A DNA stretch of 64,000 nt from Tetrahymena elliotti 4EA (lineage: Eukaryota; Ciliophora; Oligohymenophorea; Hymenostomatida; Tetrahymenidae), in the NCBI GenBank assembly GCA_000231825.2, contig JH720303.1:830574-894573 (forward strand), read 5' to 3'. Of this stretch, positions 16,158-32,383 are shown piece after piece (the first letter of the stretch is position 1; each line of letters starts with the position of its first letter). A model generated the notes under the pieces. The model saw nothing but the letters and a program-made list of their open reading frames with translations, ran no database searches and was not told where the DNA came from. The translations under genes and the position numbers were made by a program.

Positions 16158-17971
16158 TCATTTATCTTTTTTAGCTTTCCATTCAAGCAATTTATATATA
16201 TCTTTATCACTTTACTTTACTAAATCTATATACTTATCTATTTAAATAATAAAAATTCATTTAAAATTATTTTCTCTTATAATTTTATTTACCTATATTT
16301 GCATTTGCTTTGGCAATTCCAAGAGTAACTCTTGCTCTATCTACAAGTTTTCTGTCTTTCTTATCCGCTTTTTCTGTTCTAGCACCATCGAAATGTTACT
16401 TGTAGTAATCTAATGATTTTGGAATATTTCCTTTTTAAGCGTACAAGGTAGCTAAATGCAAGGCGGCATCAGACTATGAAAAAAAAATTAAATATCTCAA
16501 ATTTTTTAATTTATACTTACTTAAGCATTGTTTAAATGTAATTTTTCTGCATGTTCAATATATCTTTCTAGATGAACTTATGCTTCATCGTTCATATTCA
16601 ACTTTAAATAACACTTTGCTAAAGAGGCATGAGCTTCCATTTGTCTTTGTTTACCTTCCTTTTAAGTTTTTGTAAATTTATTATCATAAAATATTTTTAT
16701 TAAATTTTATGAAGAAATAAATAAATACCTCAGAGTTTATTGGCATATTAATTTCAAGATATTTTCTTTAAAATTCAATACTTCTGTTATAATTATTAAT
16801 TTTAAAGTAAAGTAAACCGATTTTATGACAAATATCTCCTTCATCTTCTTCTCTATCAGCTTTTTTAGCAACCTTTTAATAAATTATAGTTCATGCATAT
16901 AAATAGCCAATAAATAATTTTTACTTCTAAACATTTTTCATAGTAAAATAAAGCTTCTTTAATGTTTTAATTATCGCCTCTTTCAAAATCTTGAGCAACT
17001 TTTTTATAAATTGTAATCAATTCTCTTGATATTAATTCAACAATAGACTCAAGTTAATTTTCTTCAGCTTCTTCTAAGCTTTTTTGTAAGATTTCTATAG
17101 CATCTCCTGTCTTCCCTTATCTATCAAAGCATTTACCATAACCAAGCTTGCCTCTACCTGTTAATAAAAAAGAAATAGTAAAAATTTATTTAAAATCCAA
17201 TGAAATAAATTTATTACCTTCAAGTTACTTTTCTTCACAATCTTTAGCTATTGAAATACATCTCTTATAAAAGAAAGCTGCAATTTTATAATCTTAGTAT
17301 TCTTCAAAGAAAGTTTCAGCAAGCTTAAAATAACCTTCAATAGCTGGTGTCTTATCAGTAAATAAGTATCTGGTAGCTTCTTCAGCATTAATAAGATCTC
17401 TTTTTAAATTTAATAGCTTATCTTCTTTTTATTCAAGGATCATACTAATAGTTCTTCTTTCCATATTTTCAGCTTCATTCAAATCTGGCTGAGTGATATA
17501 AAAAAAATCAATGTAAGACTAAACATAACCTTCCCCTATTCATTTTATCAAAAGCTTAAATAAGCATTTTCAACCTAATTGCTATTTTAAATTTTACTCA
17601 AAATATCCATAGCTAGTGTTTATTTATTGACCTTTCCTCTAAATTAAATGTCATCTTCATTTGTCATTTATTCTTGCTATATTTTAACACCCTAATTTAT
17701 TCATTTTAAATATCAATTTGATTAAAATTTTATTTATATTAATCATTTATGCAAAAAAATATAAGTTACTTTTTGGTTATTTTTCTTTGTAGGAGAATCT
17801 CTATAGTTTTGTTCATACTCGTCCCCTCCTTTGCTGTTTCCTGAAGCTCCAGCTTTTTTTGCTGGCATTCTAATTGGTGCATACTTTTTTTCTTTCTAAT
17901 TTAATTTTAAATAATTTGAATTATTGAAACATTAAAACCGCTTTTAACTTCTAAAATTTTACACTAGCCAT
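16158..17971 (-). CDS. TPR protein, TTC29-like
   Basis: Nine exons: 17963..17971, 17770..17895, 17575..17691, 17218..17488, 16925..17157, 16729..16872, 16521..16658, 16293..16473 and 16158..16237, giving 432 residues. TPR-type helical pairs fill the protein from about residue 120: EGYFKLAETFFEEYQDYKIA, LGYGKCFDRQGKTGDAIEIL, GLLYFKINNYNRSIEFQ, ASLAKCYLKLNMNDEAQVHL, ALHLATLYAQKGNIPKSLDY. The C-terminus ARVTLGIAKAN ... LLEWKAKK resembles TTC29, an axonemal protein linked to ciliary motility and sperm flagella, and the length suits (human about 475). The first exon is three codons (MAS), chosen because it gives a phase-0 join to KEKKYAPIRMP; an internal ATG at 17868 is the alternative start. The intron between 17488 and 17575 has an unusual GTTG donor but consistent phase. 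Confidence 0.75.
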
Positions 17972-18526
17972 CTGATAAGAGTTTTATGGTTTTGCAATAA
18001 CTAATTAATAACTGAGATTGTTAAATCTATTAAAAATTATGATACCTATTATATAATATCCTTCTCTATAAATACTAAAAGCTCCTAGGATTTTAGCTGT
18101 AAAAGCAATAGTATTTAACTAATTATATATTAACTTATAATCAAAATAATTATTTGATATTTCTTAAGCGTTTCTTTTTCAAATCAACCAAAATTTAATG
18201 TTAATTAAAAAATCAAGTACCAGCTCTTATTTTCACTCAATTATTATTTAATTAATCAACTTTAACAGTATATCAAACAATTAAAAATGAAAATATGAAT
18301 GAACAGAATATATACAATCAGATATTTTTAATAGAATATATAAATCATGTAAAGAAAATTGATTGATTGATTTTAGATTTTTTAATGAAAACATTTTAAT
18401 TAATACAAAGAAAGTATGCATTTTTAAAATAGGTAGTATTTTTTGAGTTATTAAGGAGAGAAGAAAGAAGGAAAAGTATTTATGCCAAAAAGCTACCAAA
18501 AACTACAACAAAATCAATAATCTTGC
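17972..18526. other. Intergenic region, mostly 5' flank of the TTC29-like gene
   Basis: A/T-rich sequence between the TTC29-like start and the SECIS-like hairpin of the reductase 3' UTR. The 72-codon minus-strand frame at 18281-18499 has no supporting features. Confidence 0.55.
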
Positions 18527-18571
18527 CTCATAGAAAACCCTCCTACGTGAGGTTACGAGTTTTCTAATCAT
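18527..18571 (-). promoter_or_regulatory. SECIS-like element in thioredoxin reductase 3' UTR
   Basis: Read on the minus strand, the order is that of a eukaryotic SECIS. ATGA (18568-18571) is followed by an 11-nt helix strand TTAGAAAACTC, an unpaired AA two bases later (18553-18554), a small CCTC/GAGG apical stem, the returning strand GGGTTTTCTA and TGAG (18527-18530). Helix pairs TAGAAAAC/GTTTTCTA are perfect. The extra apical stem suggests a form 2 SECIS. It starts about 200 nt downstream of the in-frame selenocysteine TGA, a normal distance. The lower helix is weak by eye; folding software would settle it. Confidence 0.75.
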
Positions 18572-18730
18572 AATATTCCTACCAGTTGAAGACATTGTTT
18601 CATCTCAATGTGTATGAAACAATAGTTCTTCACCTAAATAAGACATGTTCAAGAATTTATTTGACCTGTGCAGTCATGATGCTTTTCAACAAAATACTTC
18701 AATATATGGAGGTGGGACGATGAGATCATC

Positions 18731-18759
18731 GCCAACTGCCCTATCCATAAGCAGTTGGC
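18731..18759 (-). promoter_or_regulatory. Stem-loop just downstream of the Sec codon (SRE-like)
   Basis: Nine-bp perfect stem GCCAACTGC/GCAGTTGGC with an 11-nt loop, starting ten bases after the Sec TGA on the minus strand. Position and strength resemble selenocysteine redefinition elements that help read-through in some selenoprotein mRNAs. A second five-bp hairpin (CGATG/CATCG) follows directly. Function is inferred from position only. Confidence 0.55.
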
Positions 18760-18763
18760 TCGA

Positions 18764-22068
<3,305 letters not shown>

Positions 22069-25000
22069 ATGGCTGCTCCTAACAGATAATAAGATTTATT
22101 AAAGCTGATGAGAGAAAATAATGTAATAAATTATTCATAAAAATAGAAAGAGAAAATTAAAATAAATTATCCAAATCACTTAATCAATATTTGAAGCCCT
22201 TGTGATGAAATAACTATGAATTTGTTTTTATTTCTGCCATTTGAGGCATCTAAATTAGAATTAATATTCTATCTATTCAAATCAAATAAAGATTTTTCTT
22301 AATTTAAAAGATTGATAGAAATCAATTTTCTGAAGATGAACTGAAGTTAATTGAGAATGGAGGTATTTCTCTCAGTGAGAGTGAAGTTGATATTGATGTA
22401 AAATAAATTCATTTTTCTAGTTTTAAAAGCAAACATACTCTCTAAATTTTCAAAATTTTTTTAACGATTAAATTCAAATATTTTACTAAAAGCATGATAG
22501 CTTAAGGGAATCTCTTAATACCTCAAGGCTGATGAAATAAGATATAGATATCAATAAAATTTAAAATAAAAAAGGATAAAATGTCTCATTTCGTAGCAAT
22601 CCTATAGTTTTACATAATACTCATTTCAGAGTTCATCCTTCTGAAACTAATTCTTTTAGTTAAAATGCTCCAGTCAATGGGCCTGGTATTGGATTTACTT
22701 CTTAAACAAGTGCTTAACTTTAGGAACTGGATGCTCTAAATTTAAAAGCAGTAATTTATTTGAATTAAAATTTTAACTTTTATCTTTCTTATTTTATGTT
22801 AAATAGAAGATAATTTCAAATATCTTTTTAAACACGCACCAAATTAAGATTTAAATTATTTTTATTTTAGAAATATACCTCGATTATTAGTATGTTAGAG
22901 AAGCAAAATCAATTCTTAAACAATGAAGTTTAGCGTATGAAGGTTTAATATGACTAAGAAAAGATCATTATTCATAACGACCATAAAAGAGAAGAAGAAA
23001 GATTGTTGAATGAAATAAAGAATTTAAGAACTAAAGCTATTCATATTGAAGGTTAAGTTCCTTTAATAAAGGAAGCTCTAGCTTAAGTTAGAGATATGCT
23101 TTCAGGTTTAGTACCAGAAAATGTCTATCTTCGTTTGAGAGTATACCCTTTCTTTATATTTAAAGTGGTTAATTGATAACATTTTTCAAAATATTTTTTA
23201 GGATTTACCTGAAAAAGATTTACCAACTAATGAATGGATTCTTGTAAATGTTTGGGAAATGGTTTATCCTTTTAAGAAGGAAAGCGAATTATAAAAGAAA
23301 GAAATCAACAGATTAAGAGATGAGCTTAAAAGAAATGGAGATAAATAATCCCAACTATTAAGTGAATTAGAACATACAAATCGTATGCTTAATGATAAAG
23401 ATGAAGACTATAAAAGACACACCTTAAATTATGATAACGCTAGAAGAATGTTAGAATTAGAGCTTGTTAAATAATAAGAAGAGCTTGATATTTTGAGAGA
23501 AAAAGGAGTAATTAATTTATAAATTCTTAATCTTTATGTCTAATTTTTTTTGTATTAAATTAGAGCTCTTATGATGAATTGATGAGAAAATTCAAACAAA
23601 TTGAATAAGAAAAGCTTTTGCTGGAAGAAAAAATTGGTTTCTTCAACTAAGATTCTGATGGAAAACATGTCTTGAGTGATGTTTATAAAACAACTGATGA
23701 CTTGAGAAGAAAGAATGATCTTTTAGTTCAAGATAAAGATTACTTAACAAAAGAAAATATTTAACTCCATGAAAAGAATAAACGTGTGGAAGATAGAATA
23801 GATAGATTAGAAAAAGATTTAATTGAAGCTAAAGATTAAGCTTAAGAATATCTATTCTAGCTCCTCAACCATAAGAATGCTACTACTGTTGATTTTGAAA
23901 AACGTATTCATAAAGAAATCTCTGAACTCAGAGAAAAGCACGCTTTTGAGATAGAATCAACTAAAAATAATTTAATTGAAATCTATGAAAAGCAAATACG
24001 TTTCTTAAGAGATGCTAAAGAAGAAACAGATATCAAAATTGAAAGTCTCACTGGATAATTACGTGAAAAGTAAACCTCATATGAAGGTCTATTGATTGAA
24101 AATAGAACTTTACAAAAAAGAGTAGAGAGTGATATGGCTGAATTGAGAATTTAAATTAGACTCAAATCAGAAGAGCTTGAAAGAGTTTCAAATCTTTATG
24201 AAGAAAATCTTACCAACATCAAGGCTTAAAGACTTGAAAATGAAATGTTAAGAGAAAAAATGATTGTTTTAAGACAAGAATATTATAAAGTAAATAAATT
24301 CATTTATTGATAATAGTTAATATTATTTCTTAAATTTAGGCTGAAAATTCTTAAAAAGAAGAGTATGCATAACTTAAGGCTGAATTAGCAGTTTCAAAGG
24401 AATAACTTAGAAACTATGAATTAATGGAAAAAGAAATTGATGATGCTGTTATGGGATTAGGTAAATTTATTTTAGTAATTTTAAAATTAAATGGTTAATT
24501 TAATTATAAATAGCTGGAAGCTCCAACCCTCATGATCCTGACAATATATATATGTAAACAATTCAAAGTGCTCCTACTTCTAATAAGAGAAGAATCAGAT
24601 AAGCAATAAACCTTGCTCAAAGATTATAAGCTAAATAGAAGGAAACAGAATTACTTTAATCCTAACTTAAGTTAAAGACAGAAGAATTAGAAAAAGCTTC
24701 AGAAGAACTCAGAATTACTAGAGAATTAGTAGACAGATCAAGCTAACCGTAAATAAGAATTACTTTTATTTATCATTTAATATTAAAATTGTTAAATAAA
24801 TTAATAAAAAGTTACTCATTTGTTATTTCTCAAATCGAAGAAAAAGAAAAAGAAATTTTACAATACAAGCAGTCACTTAAAAAATCAGACTAAGATTACT
24901 AAAATATCAAAGCAGAATACAACGTTTTAAGAGAAGTAAATTTGAAAACACTTTCAATTTCTTATTAAGTTATATTTTTATATTTAGCAATATGAGCGTG

Positions 25001-25396
25001 TAGAAGGAGATGTTAAGAAGCTTTTAATTAGAAGAGAAAACATATAAAATATATAAACTCTCTTAATAAGATTAGCCCAAGCAGACAAAGATAATGTTTA
25101 ATCTAATGTTAGAGATATATTATAAGAAATTCATGAAATATTATCAAACAAGCCAAATATAGATCCAATTTAATACAACTAAAACTCAAAAACTATTCCT
25201 AAAAGGTAGAGTGACATGCTAAATGCAAGTAGAGGTAAAATTAATTCTAATAACAAATCTTAAAAATATTTTTTATTTATTATTAACAGTTGATCCCAAT
25301 TCCTCTTAATATTAAAATACATTTAACTAAGTTCAAAGTAGTTAATCTGGAATACCAGCCTGGGCTAGTAAACTTAAATCAAAGTTAAATAAGTGA
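22069..25396 (+). CDS. CEP90/PIBF1 homologue, centriolar coiled-coil protein
   Basis: Eleven exons: 22069..22122, 22311..22397, 22493..22750, 22871..23140, 23202..23507, 23564..24289, 24340..24460, 24514..24748, 24812..24935, 24988..25234 and 25290..25396, giving 844 residues (human PIBF1 757). Nearly all coiled coil after a Ser/Asn-rich first 150 residues. Several islands match CEP90 in order: LPTNEWILVNVWEMVYPFKK (human has a VRFYELVNPLRK segment), KYTSIISMLEKQN, NYELMEKEIDDAVMGL, KRRIRQAINLAQRLQAKQ, SSQPYSFVISQIEEKEKEI and the C-terminal IPAWASKLKSK. CEP90 works with OFD1 and FOPNL at the distal end of centrioles and basal bodies to build distal appendages and dock basal bodies; it has been studied in Paramecium. 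The initiator ATG begins MAAPNRQQDLLKL. Confidence 0.87.
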
Positions 25397-27691
25397 AAAG
25401 CTAACACAGATCCAAAAAATAAATTACAAAATTAAAATAAAAATTTCATAAAATAAATAAAATATTTTGGATAAAAATAAATTTAAGAGCAATTAATCAG
25501 AAGATGCTTTATAACTAATTAATTAAAAATTTTATAATAAATATCAAACTTAAACCTCTATTCTGAATTATACTTAATCAGTCAAACCAAAATAAGATAT
25601 CTACTAAAATTATGTTTATAAAAATATCTCCTTTATACTAAATTATACTTATTAAATTAATAATTGTTTTTAATATATTTCAACATTGATTATATCTTTT
25701 CATAACTTTATTAATTTACCATTTTTCTTTTAATTTTAATTATTTTTTTTCACTCAGAATTTACTTAGCCTAAACTTTTTACACATATTATACATATTGA
25801 AAATTAAGTATGAGGATCTCTTAATCCAAATTTTTTTAATAAATAAAAAGTATCCTTTGAGATAAGATATACCTTCAAAATTAATTAGCATAATTATACA
25901 ATAATTCACAATAGAAATATATAAGTAGTCTTATTTCATATTTTTATCAAAAAATATGACTTTCTAAAGGCAATATGTTGTAAATTTTTCCTTCATTAAA
26001 TTTTAATTCTGAAAAAAACCTAAAATATAAAATATGATTAACAAATTTCACTTTTAAAAATTATTCTAAATATTAAAGTTATTATTTTTAAATGTTATTT
26101 ATTAGTTTAAAAGTTATTCAAAATTTACAGAATAAAAAAATTTAATTTTTTCCACCACAAAACCACAAGAAAAAATACTAAAAATATTTCTAAATTATTT
26201 AATTTTTAAGTGTTGATAAAAACAAATAAATTTTGTAAAACTTATTAATGCTTCAATAGTGATTAAACCATTTTTTTATTTTTATTTTTTCAATTTTATT
26301 TATTTTAGAAAACAATTTTTCAAAATAAATTAGATTAAAATAATAACCAAAATTTAATAAATATATTGATTCTTAGTATTAATTTAAGATTAATGCTCTT
26401 AATGATAAAAATACTCACATACATACTTTAAAATGATAATTATTTAAAGATGCAGGATTGGGTATTTATTTGTATATTATTGATGGTTGTAAAATATCAT
26501 GAAATTATATTTTATTCAGTGGAGTTATTAATTGAAATAGATAAATTAAGTGCTAATTTTTTCTCTTTTATACTTTCATACAATAGGAAAATAAAAAACC
26601 TAAGTATAAAAATAGCACTAATAAATGTTTTAGAAGTCTTTTGATATAAAAGAAATTCATTAATTTTAATGGTTTCTATTAATTTGAGAATTTGAGTTGT
26701 GAGAAGAAAGTTTAGAAGAATTAGATTAACATTGATAAAATAGAAAAGAAAAATGTTTGATTTTCTAAAAATATGTGTGAATTGATGAATACAAATTAAA
26801 AAGAAAATGTATGTTTAATTTCTAAATTATTCATAATTATGACTACTTAAGAATTATGATTAATTTTTTTGTGTTTTATGGAAAAAAGCCAATTCCAAAA
26901 GAAAAAATTAAGCGTCACTTTAGTCTTAGATATAGATAACAGTAATTAAGAAATTAGAAAAAATTATACTTTAAGCTCATAATAATTTGTGAACAAATTT
27001 ATTATGAGCAACTATTAATTTTACCAAATCATAAATTTTAACATTAAACAATTAACAAAATAATTCTTTTTAACAAAACTTTTTCATTTTAAATTGTTTA
27101 CATGTTTCTTTAATTTTCTTTTACAATGAAGAAAATTGGAATAAAACTAATCTAATTTTATTATAAATAGTGAAAATACATAAAATTAAAATTATTGATA
27201 TTAATAGTGATGTTAATTATTAAATGTAGAAATGAACGTAGATAAAGTTGCATATATATTTACAAGGAATTTTATGTATTTAATATAAATTAAGATTAAA
27301 ATATGTTTCTAATAAGAAATGCTAAAAATAGATTGCATAGATTGATTATTTTAAAAAGAAGCTGGGAGTGATTCTACTTAAGGATAAGTAGAGAGTGCTA
27401 TTGTTTTTTTTGTTTGTCATTAATTTTCTAATTATTTTCAATTTTTGTTATCTCTCTCTATACAATTGTTAATATTTTTTTTTTGCTCTTAGATGTTTGA
27501 ATTTTAAATGACGCAATTTATTATTTATCAAGTCATTTATCAAATTTTTCTTTAAAACATAGATAGATAGTATTTAGTTTATTTTTTCTAATTTTTTTTC
27601 GAAGCCAGAGCAGGGCTTTATTTTAATTTTACGTTCTTTTCCTACAATTTGAATTGCCCCTTCACAAATTTAAAGAGCTAATTATTTTCTA
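25397..27691. other. Convergent intergenic region, 2.3 kb
   Basis: Between the 3' ends of the CEP90 gene (+) and the RING gene (-). It holds a small hairpin at 27373-27392 and an isolated ATG-TGA frame of 64 codons at 26450-26644 without supporting features. The rest is A/T-rich background. Confidence 0.55.
27373..27392. repeat. 8-bp hairpin followed by a T run
   Basis: TCTACTTA-AGGA-TAAGTAGA is a perfect stem with a four-base loop, inside a locally GC-richer patch (27360-27402) and followed by eight Ts. It could be the 3' hairpin of a small RNA, or chance. No A/B box or snRNA motif was recognised. Confidence 0.5.
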
Positions 27692-28807
27692 TCATTAAGG
27701 AACTACTAATTATGTGTTTTCAATTGAGCTGTTTTCTTCTTAGATTATTTGGTTTTATAATTAATTGCTGCTTTGATGGTGATGAATTCCATTGTTATTG
27801 TTATTATTTGGCTAATATGTATTATTTTGTACTTAGTTAGCATTGCAATCATCATCGTCATCTTCAATAAATGTTCTACAAAGAGGACAGGTATTTTTCT
27901 TTTAAGAAGTCCAACTTTCTAAACAGTCTACATGGAAAAAGTGGAAGCATCCAGTTAAAGTTATACTAATGGCAGGTTTTTAATCAAGTTTATCAAGGCA
28001 AATTGCACAATCGTCTTGTTAATAACTTTATGCTAGAGACTTGATAAAGAATTATTCAGGATAATGACATGCACCAACAGTAAAATTGACACATATGATA
28101 GTCATACAAGGCCCTCCTATAAGCTGTAAGGTAAATTAACCAGCACTAAATAACTTAAGAACCTAGATTGCAAGATGGAAGCTTCCAAGTTATTCAATAT
28201 AAGCAGCTATATCACTCATGTAAGTAGTTTGGAAGGTGTAAGTGAAGTTTAAGAAATAAGCTATAATAGCATAGCAGAATAAAAATAAGAAAACAAGAAT
28301 TACTGCTGGCCATAAAATACTTGATAAAAAGTTAGATTGAAGTATCAAGTAAATATTCCATCCTAAGCAAAGTAAAGGAACTAAGAAAGGTAACCAGAAT
28401 TTACCTTCTAAGAAACCCTACATAAAAAAGTGAGATGCAAAACCATTGCATAAAATGGTCACAAACTACATTTTTTCAGACCAGAAAGCAATGTCTATAA
28501 AGCGCCATACACTTTCACAATACAATTAGTTGAGAAGAATCATATGACAAATTTTCTTTTATAAGATGATAAAAAAGCAAACTAGCTTTTTGATAGGAAT
28601 AGACATTGAAAATATGCTATTAAAATATGCATCAACATCTTTATTAATACGATCATCCAATTTGTATAACTTTGAAACCAAAAGAACAACTAAGCAATTT
28701 TTAATAAGTTAATCGAATTCTGAAAGCAAAACCCAGCAGCAAAGTGTTATCAAGCATAATAGCAGAAATTTATCTGCATTAGTTTCTAAATTTAAAGATT
28801 GCATCAT
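27692..28807 (-). CDS. Multi-pass membrane RING-H2 protein, probable E3 ligase
   Basis: Single exon, 371 residues. The N-terminal 230 residues carry four or five hydrophobic segments (for example FLLLCLITLCCWVLL, FWLPFLVPLLCLGW, AVILVFLFLFCYAII), so the protein is membrane anchored. A C3H2C3 RING finger follows: CAICL, then C-F-H-F-F-H-V-D-C, then TCPLC. The tail is acidic (EDDDDD) then rich in Asn, His and Gln. RING-H2 proteins of this layout usually act as ubiquitin ligases for membrane or ER substrates. The two adjacent ATGs at the N-terminus both suit; the outer is used. No specific orthologue is recognised. Unusually for this region the gene has no intron. Confidence 0.88.
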
Positions 28808-31360
28808 GATTTTTTAATCCTATGTCAGATATTGATGTTAATTAAAAATTAATGGGGAATAATTTAAAGTCTAGGTTAGGCGGAGGTGATTGATTTCTAA
28901 AAAGAATATCCTGTTTAATCTACTAAATAAATGAGGAATAGCTGAATTTAGTTTACTGTTAAAGCAGTTACTGTTTCTTTATTATCAGAAGTTGAAGTTA
29001 TTTTTAAAATATATCAGTATTTTCTTTACAAGTTGAAAATCTTGATATGTTTTTGTTTGTATTGTTTATTTATTTTTCTACTTAATTATTTTTTTGCTTA
29101 AAAATGTTTGACTTTTAATATTATTTATATCTTCCTTACTTCAAATATCTCAGCATTCATAAACTAAAAGAAGAACAATTTAATTATTACCTTATCCTGA
29201 TTTTTACTAATCAAAAATAACAATCTGCATGATAACTATAACAAAAAAAAAACAAAATTTATCGTTATCCATTCTATTTTTCAACATACAAGAGAGAGTC
29301 ATTTACTTTTTTTATCTTAATCTAAAAAACTTAAGCATAATTCGTTTTCTCCTTTTTCCCTTTCTTAAAGAAAATAAATAGAATAGTACTAAATTATTAA
29401 ATAAGTTTACATGCTTTTCTTTAATATTTTCAATTTTTAATGTGTGTCTAAATTTCCCTATTATTTTGAAATTTATTTACACCTAATTCTACCAGTTTCT
29501 CTATAAAAGTTATGCTTACTACTTTTAACTTAAATTTATCTTACTTAACTTGGAACAAAGTATTAATTTTGTTAAATTGTAAATACTTTATTTTTCCAAC
29601 TTTAAAATATTTAGTATAGCTTTATAATTTGGAATAAATACAAAAAGAATAAAATTCAGTGAAAAATTTAAAGTTATTTAAATGTATTTTAATATAGTTA
29701 CGTTATCAATTTCCGAATTATCTTTATAAAAATTTAAATTCTCTTCAAATCAGAATTTGTGTTTTTTTATCAACTGATTAACAATATCTAACAATTGAAT
29801 AATTTTTATAAAAATACACAAAATATTATCTACTATGTAAATAATTAATGATTGATTTATTTGTATTTAAATTGGTGAATAAACTTTTTGTGAAATAATT
29901 TGATCTTAAGTTTTTCAAAAATAAATTCATTTTTATTAATAAAATTTAATGTGTAAATACATTATTTACTTTGGTTGTTTTACAATTTTTAACTCAATTT
30001 AATAAAACCGATATCTTTTAATCATAAGATGTACCATCAAAACAACCTAAAATCAAGCTCAACTAAAAAAAATGTTGCAGTTATATTCTTGAAATTTAAA
30101 TGGATTTATTGCAGTATAAACACTAAAAGAATTTATCAAAATTTGAATTATGTGAAATTAAATAAATTATATTATTAAGCTTAAAAAATTGAATTCATTA
30201 TTAAATAAAAAAATATAAATAAATCAAACTAAAAATAGATTTTAACTTTTCTAGAACAAATAAATTATTATAAATAGATAATTTAATTCTAAAACAAAAT
30301 ATTTAACTTAAACTTAAAAGTTTTAAAAGCTCAATTTAATTTTTAAAAATATAGCTTAACTCAATCAACAAAGTAATTTTGAATTTAATTTTATTTACAT
30401 TTGCTATAAATAAAATAAAAGAATTCATTATTTAAAAAATGATTTGTTTACAATTTATCTTTTGTTAAACATCAATTCTTGAAAAATCTTTATCTTTAAA
30501 ACAATCAATTGTAAATGTAGGATTTTTATTTAGTAAAATAATCTAGAAATCAAAAAGATATTTTAGTAATTAGTCAATCTTGAATTTGATAAAAAGAAAT
30601 TATTGAAGAGATTTATTAAGATATTATTTAAAAACTGTAATTATTATCTTGAGCAAAGATTATTTAAGTTTTTTATGCTACCTCGTAAATAGTATTGTAA
30701 GTATTTGAAATAGAAAAACTAACATTTTAAGAATACACAATTAAAAATGAAATAATATATCTACTCAAAAATTAAGAAAAAAATTAAAAGTTTAGAAACC
30801 ATATTTAAATGCCACACTAAGGGTTGTAGAAAAGAATACTAAAATAAGTATTTAAAATATTTTTATTAAATAAAAAATTAAAAAGTAATAAATTCCTAAA
30901 TTACCAACAAAACAATAATTCATTATTTTTAATAAATAAAATATTTCATAAATAAATTGCTCTTATTTAAGAAAAACAAACAGAATAATAAATCTTCAAT
31001 TATTTTAATTAAAATTATGAATTCAAAATTTATGTTTTTTTTATTAGAAATCTAAAAATAAGAGTAAAGATCTTATTAAAATAATAATTTTGAAAAAAAG
31101 CTTTTTAAAATAAGCAAATGATTTATAAATTTTAAATCCAATTAAAATATGTTTTAAAGTGATAGTTGAATCTACATAAAAGTATTATTATCAATAAAAA
31201 ATACTTAAAATAAAATATAAACAGAGCTAAAATATCTATGTGCTTTCCTTTATTAACATTGACTAGCTTCTTATACTTTATATCTCTCTATCTATATATC
31301 AATCAATAACTTATAATTAAGATAAATATATCAATTCCTATTATATTTCTTCCTTCATAA
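28808..31360. other. Intergenic A/T-rich DNA, 2.55 kb
   Basis: Longest gene-free stretch here, 5' flank of the RING gene and 3' flank of VPS29. Poly-A/T with no frame, repeat or structure that I could support. Confidence 0.55.
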
Positions 31361-32383
31361 TCATTTAGTAATTGTAGTTTACTTAATTTTGATTTCATCA
31401 TTTTGTAATTGATACAAATAAACATTTATAAGCTTATCCTTGATTTCAAGAAGTAAGAATGAGGGTAAAGCATTTCTATTTTTATTTTAAAAATTATAAA
31501 TTCACTACTAATCTTTATTTGTAATATTTACCTCTTCAAAGGGCTGTAAGCTCCTGTAATGGTACCAGGATTCAAGATGTATTTTTTATCAACCTTGCTA
31601 GCTATTTGGTCATGAGTGTGTCCACTAATCAAAATATCAGCATCTAATTCTCTTAATTGATTATATAGAGCTTCTTCATCACCCCAAGGGACAATCTTAT
31701 AAATTTGCAAATAAGAAGATAAAAAAATAATATCTTTGTTTTTTGATTTACTTGATGACCATGTATAATTGCAATCTTAAAAGAGCCAATAGTAACAACC
31801 TTGAACTCAGGATATTCAGTATTCTATATTTTAACATTAATATTTAACAAACAAATTGATTAAATTAAAGAATGATCTTTACTTCGTCAAAATCACCTTT
31901 AACAATGTGGCATTGATTAGAAATAGATTTTATCCAATCATAAGTATCTCTTGATCCAACATTACCAGTGCATAAAACGTATTATATTTTGTTGGGGAGC
32001 TTTTTTTATTTGTAAAAGAAATAATTATAATCTATGGTAAAACAATACACAAAATAAGCTAAAAATCCTTTTAGTAAACCATTTTATTAAAGGAAATTTA
32101 TTATTTTAATTACAATAAGTTCTTTGAATTGCTCAGGGATATCAGTTGCTCTCATAGGGATATGGAAATCACCAAAAACAACAGCTAACTATAAGAATAA
32201 AAAAATGTATCAATTAATTGATAATTTCAGCATTTGAAAATAATATTTCTAAAAAAATGAAGCAATTAGTGAACATTTAACAAATGTTTGGCTCCATGTT
32301 TTTATTTCATTGCTATTCTAAGTTTTAAAATCAATTTATACTTCACCGAACTCTTCTTCATAATGTTCACCATCGTCTGCCAT
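31361..32383 (-). CDS. VPS29: VPS29, retromer subunit
   Basis: Six exons: 32342..32383, 32114..32188, 31883..31999, 31752..31823, 31532..31695 and 31361..31475, giving 194 residues (family about 182-190). VPS29 has a metallophosphoesterase fold and forms the retromer core with VPS26 and VPS35, returning receptors from endosomes. Landmarks: VVFGDFHIPMRATDIP, QYVLCTGNVGSRDTYDW, HIVKGDFDE, FKIAIIHGHQ, VPWGDEEAL, DILISGHTHD, YILNPGTITGAYSP. The protein begins with an acidic leader MADDGEHYEEEFGE encoded by a separate first exon, a small extension over the animal protein. The ATG in the frame at 31710 lies in an intron and is not the start. Confidence 0.96.

Noticed and set aside
18591..18640. Second long hairpin in the reductase 3' UTR (ATTGTTTCAT/ATGAAACAAT) as the SECIS
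   Set aside because: Strong stem, but it lacks the ATGA / unpaired AA / GA core order; the element at 18527-18571 has all three.
26450..26644. 64-codon ATG-to-TGA frame with a hydrophobic N-terminus
   Set aside because: Isolated in intergenic DNA, with no motif and background base composition; cannot be told from chance.
31528..31710. Start of VPS29 at the ATG giving MQIYKIVPWGD
   Set aside because: That ATG is inside an intron; the upstream exons supply the N-terminal half of VPS29.
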